Shown one piece after another: positions 11,727-15,844 of a DNA stretch of 15,844 nucleotides. The position numbers were made by a program, and so were the translations under genes. The DNA is from Candidatus Bathyarchaeota archaeon (GTDB lineage Archaea > Thermoproteota > Bathyarchaeia > TCS64), in contig QMXQ01000017.1 of assembly GCA_003662205.1 (NCBI GenBank), forward strand, positions 1 through 15,844. The letters are read 5' to 3'. Position 1 is the stretch's first letter. Each line of letters opens with the position of its first letter. The notes beneath the pieces are model-generated. The model was given only the letters and a program-made list of their open reading frames with translations, made no database searches and had not been told where the DNA came from.

Positions 11727-13502
11727 TTATTGATAGTAGTATCTTCCCGTCCTCTTCTGCTCTTTGTCGAGTTTGGAGCCCTCTTTGTTGACGCGGGGCC
11801 GTTTCGTGTCGGGGTCCCGGCGGAAGGTTATCCCCATCTCCTTCAGGAAGACGTTCATCCCCTCCTCCAGGGTCAGGGGCGGGCCGCCGAAGCCCCTGCG
11901 GCCGGCGTCGCCGGTGAAGACCATGAGCCTGTCGGCGATGAAGTCCTGGGCGACGATGTCGTGCTCCACGACGAAGGCGGTGACGCCGCTCATCTTGGTG
12001 ATCCGCCTGATGGCCCGGGCCATGGCGAGGCGCTCCTCGACGTCGAGGTAGGCGCTGGGCTCGTCGAGGAGGTAGATGTCCGCCGTCCTCGACAGGCACT
12101 CGGCGATGGCGACCCGCTGGAGCTCGCCGCCGCTCAGGATCTCCACCTCCCGGTCGAGGAGGCCCTTCACGTTCAGCGGTTCGAGGACCTCGGCTCGGAA
12201 CCAGCTCTCCTGGTACTTGGGGCCCGCCGCCCGTCTGAGGACCTCCTCCACCGTCCCCTCGATGGTCCCCGATAGGTACTGGGGCTTGTAGCTGACCTTG
12301 ATCTCGCCGCCGGAGACGCCGCCGCTGTCCGGCTCCTCGACGCCGGCCAGGAGGCGGATGAAGGTGGTCTTCCCGATGCCGTTCTTGCCGAGGATGCCGA
12401 TCACCTCCCCCTCCCCGATCTCGCCGGGCTCCACCCTGAGCTCGAACTCGCCGTAGGCCTTCCTCAGCTCGGACCACTCCAGGAGGGGGCGGGGGCGCGC
12501 GGCGGGGGCCGTCGGCGGCTTGATGTGGAAGACGATGGGGGACGCCCTGAAGCGGATGTTCTCGTCGGGGATGTAGCCGTTGATGTAGATGTTGATCCCC
12601 TCCCGGACGCCGTGGATGTTGGAGACGATGCCGTAGACGTCCGGCTCCCCGTAGAGGAGGAAGATGTCGTCGGACAGGTAGTCGAGGACCGCGAGGTCGT
12701 GCTCCGCCGCAACCACCATCCTGCCGTCGGCGACGAGCCCCCGGATGACCCGGGCGGCCCTCATCCGCTGGTAGATGTCGAGGTGGCTCGACGGCTCGTC
12801 GAGGAGGTAGACGTCGGCGTCCCTGCAGACCGCGGTGGCGATGGCCACCCGCTGGAGCTCGCCGCCGCTGAGCACGCCGAGCTCCCGGTCGAACAGGTGG
12901 CTGATCTCCAGGGCCTCCGCCGTCTCCTTCAGGGCGCCCCGCTCGTCGAGGCCGCTGAGGACCTCGCCGACGGTCCCCGAGACGACCTTGGGTATCCGGT
13001 CGACGTACTGGGGCTTGTAGACGACCTTCAGGCGGCCGTCGTAGAGGGCGTCGAAGTAGTCGTGGAGGGGGAGGCCCGCGAAGCGCTCGACGACGGCCTC
13101 CCTGCCGGGGGGGTCGCTGAAGGCGCCGAGGTTGGGCGTCAGCTCCCCGGCCAGTATCCTGAGGACGGTGGACTTGCCGATGCCGTTCCTGCCGAGGAGG
13201 CCGACGACGGCGCCCCGCCTCGGGGTCGGGAGCCTGTAGAGGGTGAAGGCGTTGGGGCCGAAGCGGTGGATGTGCTCGGATTCGAGCTCGTCGGGGAGGT
13301 TGACGATCCTGAGGGCGTCGAAGGGGCACTTGCGGACGCAGATGCCGCAGCCGCTGCAGAGGAGCTCGGAGACGTATGCCTTCCCCTCCTCGTCCAGCTT
13401 GATGGCCTCCCGTCGGCTGCGGACCATGGGGCAGAAGCGGATGCAGACGAGGTCGCACTTGTCCGGCCTGCACCGCTCCTTATCGACGACGGCCACCCTC
13501 AA
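11727..13502 (-). CDS. Ribosome recycling ATPase ABCE1 (RNase L inhibitor homologue)
   Basis: The 591-residue protein splits post-termination ribosomes into subunits and is universal in archaea and eukaryotes. The N-terminal domain has eight cysteines (11, 16, 20, 24 and 49, 52, 55, 59) for two [4Fe-4S] clusters with ABCE1-specific spacing. ATPase 1 has Walker A G-R-N-G-I-G-K-S-T at 104-112, signature L-S-G-G-E at 211-215, Walker B L-L-D-E-P-S near 233-238 and switch His268. ATPase 2 has G-K-N-G-I-G-K-T-T at 372-380, L-S-G-G-E at 456-460, L-L-D-E-P-S at 478-483 and His514. The positively charged hinge end R-R-D-P-D-T-K-R-P-R-V-N-K is typical. TTG at 13502 gives the family's M-R-V-A-V-V-D start; GTG at 13496, 6 nt after GGAG, is an equally plausible start two residues later. 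It is 64 bp downstream of the RNase J gene. Confidence 0.95.
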   Translation of the reverse strand: MRVAVVDKERCRPDKCDLVCIRFCPMVRSRREAIKLDEEGKAYVSELLCSGCGICVRKCPFDALRIVNLPDELESEHIHRFGPNAFTLYRLPTPRRGAVVGLLGRNGIGKSTVLRILAGELTPNLGAFSDPPGREAVVERFAGLPLHDYFDALYDGRLKVVYKPQYVDRIPKVVSGTVGEVLSGLDERGALKETAEALEISHLFDRELGVLSGGELQRVAIATAVCRDADVYLLDEPSSHLDIYQRMRAARVIRGLVADGRMVVAAEHDLAVLDYLSDDIFLLYGEPDVYGIVSNIHGVREGINIYINGYIPDENIRFRASPIVFHIKPPTAPAARPRPLLEWSELRKAYGEFELRVEPGEIGEGEVIGILGKNGIGKTTFIRLLAGVEEPDSGGVSGGEIKVSYKPQYLSGTIEGTVEEVLRRAAGPKYQESWFRAEVLEPLNVKGLLDREVEILSGGELQRVAIAECLSRTADIYLLDEPSAYLDVEERLAMARAIRRITKMSGVTAFVVEHDIVAQDFIADRLMVFTGDAGRRGFGGPPLTLEEGMNVFLKEMGITFRRDPDTKRPRVNKEGSKLDKEQKRTGRYYYQ

Positions 13503-13536
13503 CTCCGGACACCGCTCGGGATCATAGAAAGCCGCC

Positions 13537-13547
13537 GATATTTAAGG
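13537..13547 (-). promoter_or_regulatory. TATA box for the ABCE1 gene
   Basis: CCTTAAATATC on the minus strand predicts a transcript start near 13515. It lies between the RNase J stop and the ABCE1 start, so ABCE1 has an independent promoter. Confidence 0.6.
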
Positions 13548-13565
13548 GGTGAGCGGCGCCCCCTT

Positions 13566-14927
13566 TCAGAGGGTGAAGCGCTTCCCTCTCTCGGGGAGGA
13601 CGGCGTGGTCGAAGAGTTTGCTGAACAGCTGGGGGTTCTCGGTGTGGACGGGGAAGACCCTCCGGGGGTTTATGGATTCGATGGCCTCGGTCAGCTCCCG
13701 TCGGCTCATGTGGCCGGAGGCGTGGAGCTGGTGGTACCGGAGGCGGAAGTGGTCGAGCCAGTTGTGCATCACCCTGTCCTCGATGTCGTCCTCGGTGAAG
13801 GGCTCGCTCATGCTGTAGATGAAGTGGCTCCCCGGCTCGGGGCGGATGTCGATGAGCTCCGTGAACCGGTTGAAGTCGAGGTCCATGATGAACTCGGTGG
13901 GGCGGCGGCGGAGGTCCTCAGCCGTCACCATCCGGTCCAAGAAGGGCCTCTCCCACCGGTAGTAGTCTCCCTCCCGGTACTCGCCGCTCCTCTTCCGCCG
14001 GTAGTAGACCGCGATGTTCCCGTCCCTCATCGGGTCGGGGAGGTCGAGGTGCTCGTCCTCCACCAGCTTCCAGAGCAGGTAGGCGGTCCTCGGCGTCACC
14101 ACGATCCGCCTCCCGCAGGCCACGGCGGCGGTGTAGAAGGTGCGGAACCGGTCCGTGTCCCTGCCGTTGTGGGTGTAGAAGACCGCCTTCCCCTCTCCAT
14201 CCGCCTCCTCGATGACCCGCTTCACGCCCGCGAGCACCTGGGCCTCCGAGAGGTTCCTCCGCCGCTCCCTCGTCACCATCCTCGTCCCCTCCGAGACCAG
14301 GGCGACGGGCTCGGCGGCCCTCGCCGCCTCGAGGAACTCCTCCGTCATCTCGTGCTTCGGGCCGTGGGCCCGGATGTCGCCGGTGTAGACGACGGCCCCG
14401 GCGGAGGTGTGAACGATGAAGCCGTAGGCGCCGGGTATGGAGTGGTCGACGTGGATGGGCTTGACCTCGACGTGGCCGATCCTGATCCGGTCGCCGGTGC
14501 GGAAGGTCCGGTACTCGTGCGCCCCGTAGTCGGTGAAGCCGCTCGTCTCCTCCGCCGCCTCGAGGAAGAGCTTGGTCCCGGACCCGCACCAGACGGGGAT
14601 GGCGGGGTCGAGGAAGCCGATGTGGCCGACGTGGTCGAAGTGGGCGTGGCTGAGGAGAACCGCGTCGAACCGGGGCGGCTCGTAGCCGAGGCCCGTGTTG
14701 GCGAGGAGGTGCTCGGCGTAGAGCCCCCTCAGCCTCGGCAGCAGGTCGAACTCGAAGTAGTCGCCGAGGCCGTTCTGGCTCCGGGGCTGGAGCCAGCCCG
14801 TGAAGTAGTCGCAGCCCATGTTGAAGGACTGGCCGAAGTCGAGCCAGAGGCGGACGTCGCCGTCCTCTAGGAGGACCTTGTTGCCGCCGATCTCGCCGAC
14901 GCCCCCGAAGAACTGGAGAGAGGTCAT
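13566..14927 (-). CDS. Archaeal RNase J-type metallo-beta-lactamase ribonuclease
   Basis: The 453-residue enzyme opens with G-G-V-G-E-I-G-G-N-K at 8-17, the RNase J version of the fold's first strand. Metal motifs are L-S-H-A-H-F-D-H at 92-99, His162 in H-V-D-H-S-I-P-G, Asp184 in Y-T-G-D-I-R, and the beta-CASP part ends in H-A-S-G-H at 402-406 and F-P-V-H-T-E at 425-430. S-E-G-T-R at 212-216 is usual for these nucleases. Archaeal RNase J (aRNase J) proteins of about 450 residues are mostly 5'-3' exonucleases in RNA decay and lack the bacterial C-terminal domain, as here. Endonuclease activity or another beta-CASP substrate is possible. The ATG is about 8 nt from the predicted transcript start. 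It sits upstream of ABCE1 and divergent from mobB. Confidence 0.82.
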   Translation of the reverse strand: MTSLQFFGGVGEIGGNKVLLEDGDVRLWLDFGQSFNMGCDYFTGWLQPRSQNGLGDYFEFDLLPRLRGLYAEHLLANTGLGYEPPRFDAVLLSHAHFDHVGHIGFLDPAIPVWCGSGTKLFLEAAEETSGFTDYGAHEYRTFRTGDRIRIGHVEVKPIHVDHSIPGAYGFIVHTSAGAVVYTGDIRAHGPKHEMTEEFLEAARAAEPVALVSEGTRMVTRERRRNLSEAQVLAGVKRVIEEADGEGKAVFYTHNGRDTDRFRTFYTAAVACGRRIVVTPRTAYLLWKLVEDEHLDLPDPMRDGNIAVYYRRKRSGEYREGDYYRWERPFLDRMVTAEDLRRRPTEFIMDLDFNRFTELIDIRPEPGSHFIYSMSEPFTEDDIEDRVMHNWLDHFRLRYHQLHASGHMSRRELTEAIESINPRRVFPVHTENPQLFSKLFDHAVLPERGKRFTL

Positions 14928-14956
14928 ACTCGCCCCCTCATCTCTACGCCCTCCGG

Positions 14957-14966
14957 CTATATTTAC
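14957..14966 (-). promoter_or_regulatory. TATA box for the RNase J gene
   Basis: GTAAATATAG on the minus strand is centred about 35 nt before the ATG at 14927 and predicts a leader of about 8 nt. It is back to back with the mobB promoter. Confidence 0.6.
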
Positions 14967-14988
14967 GCTCCCCCGCCGCCCCGCGAGA

Positions 14989-14998
14989 ACAATATATC
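14989..14998 (+). promoter_or_regulatory. TATA box for the mobB gene
   Basis: ACAATATATC predicts a transcript start near 15020 and a leader of about 8 nt before the ATG at 15028. I see no ribosome site in the short leader. Confidence 0.6.
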
Positions 14999-15027
14999 AT
15001 GCCAGCCCCATGGTATGTTGAACGGTC

Positions 15028-15795
15028 ATGATGGTCCCGAGGGCAGTCGCCGTCGTCGGCTTCAAGAACGCGGGGAAGACCAAGGTCGTCGAGGCGCTGG
15101 TGGGGGAGCTCACCCGCCGCGGCCTCAGGGTGGGAACCCTCAAGCACGCGTCGCGGACGCACCTCCTCGACACGCCGGGGAAGGACACCATGCGCCACAG
15201 GGAGGCGGGCGCCGTGGCCTCCGCCATCCTCACCTCCGAGGGCGCCGCGGTGTTCCTCAGCCACCCCATCCCCGTGGAGGAGGCCGTCGCGCGGCTGGGC
15301 CCCGTCGACATCGTCGTCCTCGAGGGCTTCAAGTCGCTGGACACCGTCGCCAGGATCGTGGTCCCCAGGGATGCGGGGGAGGTTGAGGAGCTGGCGAACG
15401 GCCTGGAGATCGTCGTCACGGGGCCGGCGGCGGAGAACCTGCCCGACGCCGGCATCCCCGTCGTCCCCCTCACGCGCGTCGAGGAGCTCGCCGACATCAT
15501 CGAGGTCAAGGCGTTCCCCCTGCTGCCGGGCCTGGACTGCGGCGGATGCGGCTACGAGAGCTGCGGGGATCTCGCCCGGGCCATACTGGCGGGCGAGGCA
15601 AAGATGGAGAAATGCGTCAACCGCTCGGCCGGCGCCGTCCGCCTGAGGGTGGATGGGCGGGCCCTGGCGCTGAAGCCCTTCGTTCAGAAGGCGGTGAGGA
15701 ACGTGGTCCTGGGGATGGTGCGAACGCTGAAGGGCGGCGAGGACCCGAGGAGGGTTGAGGTCGCCTTCGACGTGGGAGGCGAGGAGGATGGCTGA
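15028..15795 (+). CDS. mobB: MobB-type GTP-binding protein fused to an Fe-S cluster domain
   Basis: The 255-residue protein begins with a P-loop, V-V-G-F-K-N-A-G-K-T-K at 9-19, and has the MobB pattern L-K-H-A-S-R-T-H-L-L-D-T-P-G-K-D-T at 38-54 and V-V-L-E-G-F-K at 96-102. MobB binds GTP and assists MobA in attaching the guanine nucleotide to the molybdenum cofactor. A second domain follows: C171, C174, C179 and C196 with C-G-G-C-G-Y-E-S-C spacing, the four-cysteine [4Fe-4S] module (PF04060 type) found in RnfB-like and corrinoid proteins. Residues 200-255 form a small unassigned tail domain. From memory, MobB-FeS fusions occur in other archaea; the cluster's role is unknown. The ATG at 15031 is an alternative start. 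The stop overlaps the next gene by 8 nt, so the two are coupled. Confidence 0.82.
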   Translation: MMVPRAVAVVGFKNAGKTKVVEALVGELTRRGLRVGTLKHASRTHLLDTPGKDTMRHREAGAVASAILTSEGAAVFLSHPIPVEEAVARLGPVDIVVLEGFKSLDTVARIVVPRDAGEVEELANGLEIVVTGPAAENLPDAGIPVVPLTRVEELADIIEVKAFPLLPGLDCGGCGYESCGDLARAILAGEAKMEKCVNRSAGAVRLRVDGRALALKPFVQKAVRNVVLGMVRTLKGGEDPRRVEVAFDVGGEEDG

Positions 15796-15844
15796 GGCGC
15801 TGGAGGTCTGCGTGGACAGCAACGAGGCCTCGGCCAGGCGGGAC
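15788..15844 (+). CDS. N-terminal fragment of an unidentified protein, possibly an ERCC4-type nuclease
   Basis: Only 19 residues are visible before the window ends. The ATG at 15788 overlaps the mobB stop by 8 nt and is preceded by GAGGAGG, so it is a real, translationally coupled start. The opening strand E-V-C-V-D-S-N-E-A recalls the short V-D-x-x-E motif near the N-terminus of ERCC4/XPF-type nucleases, but this is too little sequence for a firm call. Confidence 0.5.
   Translation, partial: MAEALEVCVDSNEASARRD

Noticed and set aside
12525..14870. 781-codon plus-strand open frame spanning ABCE1 and RNase J
   Set aside because: It crosses two real genes and their intergenic promoter in antisense and shows only repetitive acidic and Val-rich sequence.
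1..15844. CRISPR arrays, insertion sequences, rRNA or tRNA genes
   Set aside because: No regularly spaced repeats, transposase-like frame, terminal inverted repeats or cloverleaf pattern were found by reading both strands; a tRNAscan or CRISPR search would be the proper confirmation.

Overview
This is a GC-rich archaeal chromosome segment with 17 protein genes, two of them cut by the window edges. Archaeal markers are ABCE1/Rli1, a family B DNA polymerase with a C-terminal PCNA-binding peptide, a DUF211 protein, an archaeal-type RNase J and an archaeal AsnRS. Nearly every gene or gene pair has its own TATA-like box 20-30 nt before a start codon, so many mRNAs look leaderless or have very short leaders. 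GTG and TTG starts are common. The gene set fits a Thermoproteota/TACK archaeon (possibly Bathyarchaeia-like), but the lineage call is weak. I see no rRNA, tRNA, CRISPR array or insertion sequence.

Layout. 1-199: 3' end of a PDZ-containing gene. 209-2684 (minus): small coiled-coil protein, PHP-family histidinol-phosphatase-like enzyme with a structured 3' flank, GyrI-like protein, and an iron-sulfur flavoprotein. 2784-3750 (plus): winged-helix regulator overlapping a nucleotidyltransferase, resembling a toxin-antitoxin pair. 3763-4440: AT-rich island with a membrane-anchored protein unlike its surroundings (minus). 4428-5699 (plus): QueT-type ECF S-component with a structured leader and an apparent ACG start, then a DUF998 membrane protein. 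5696-10880 (minus): AsnRS, DNA polymerase B, agmatinase-family ureohydrolase, DUF211 protein. 11050-11697 (plus): VIT1/CCC1-like metal transporter. 11727-14927 (minus): ABCE1 and RNase J. 15028-15844 (plus): MobB fused to an Fe-S domain, overlapping the start of another gene.

Most of the window is housekeeping: tRNA charging, replication, polyamine metabolism, ribosome recycling, RNA decay and molybdenum cofactor maturation. Accessory content is concentrated in 2.7-4.5 kb. The items most worth a second look are the queT leader, in which a CCTCCCA element can pair with the ribosome binding site just before a non-canonical start; the HTH-nucleotidyltransferase pair with its own leaderless mini-ORF; the three hairpins after the PHP gene; and the inverted repeat bracketing a TATA-like box before the metal transporter.
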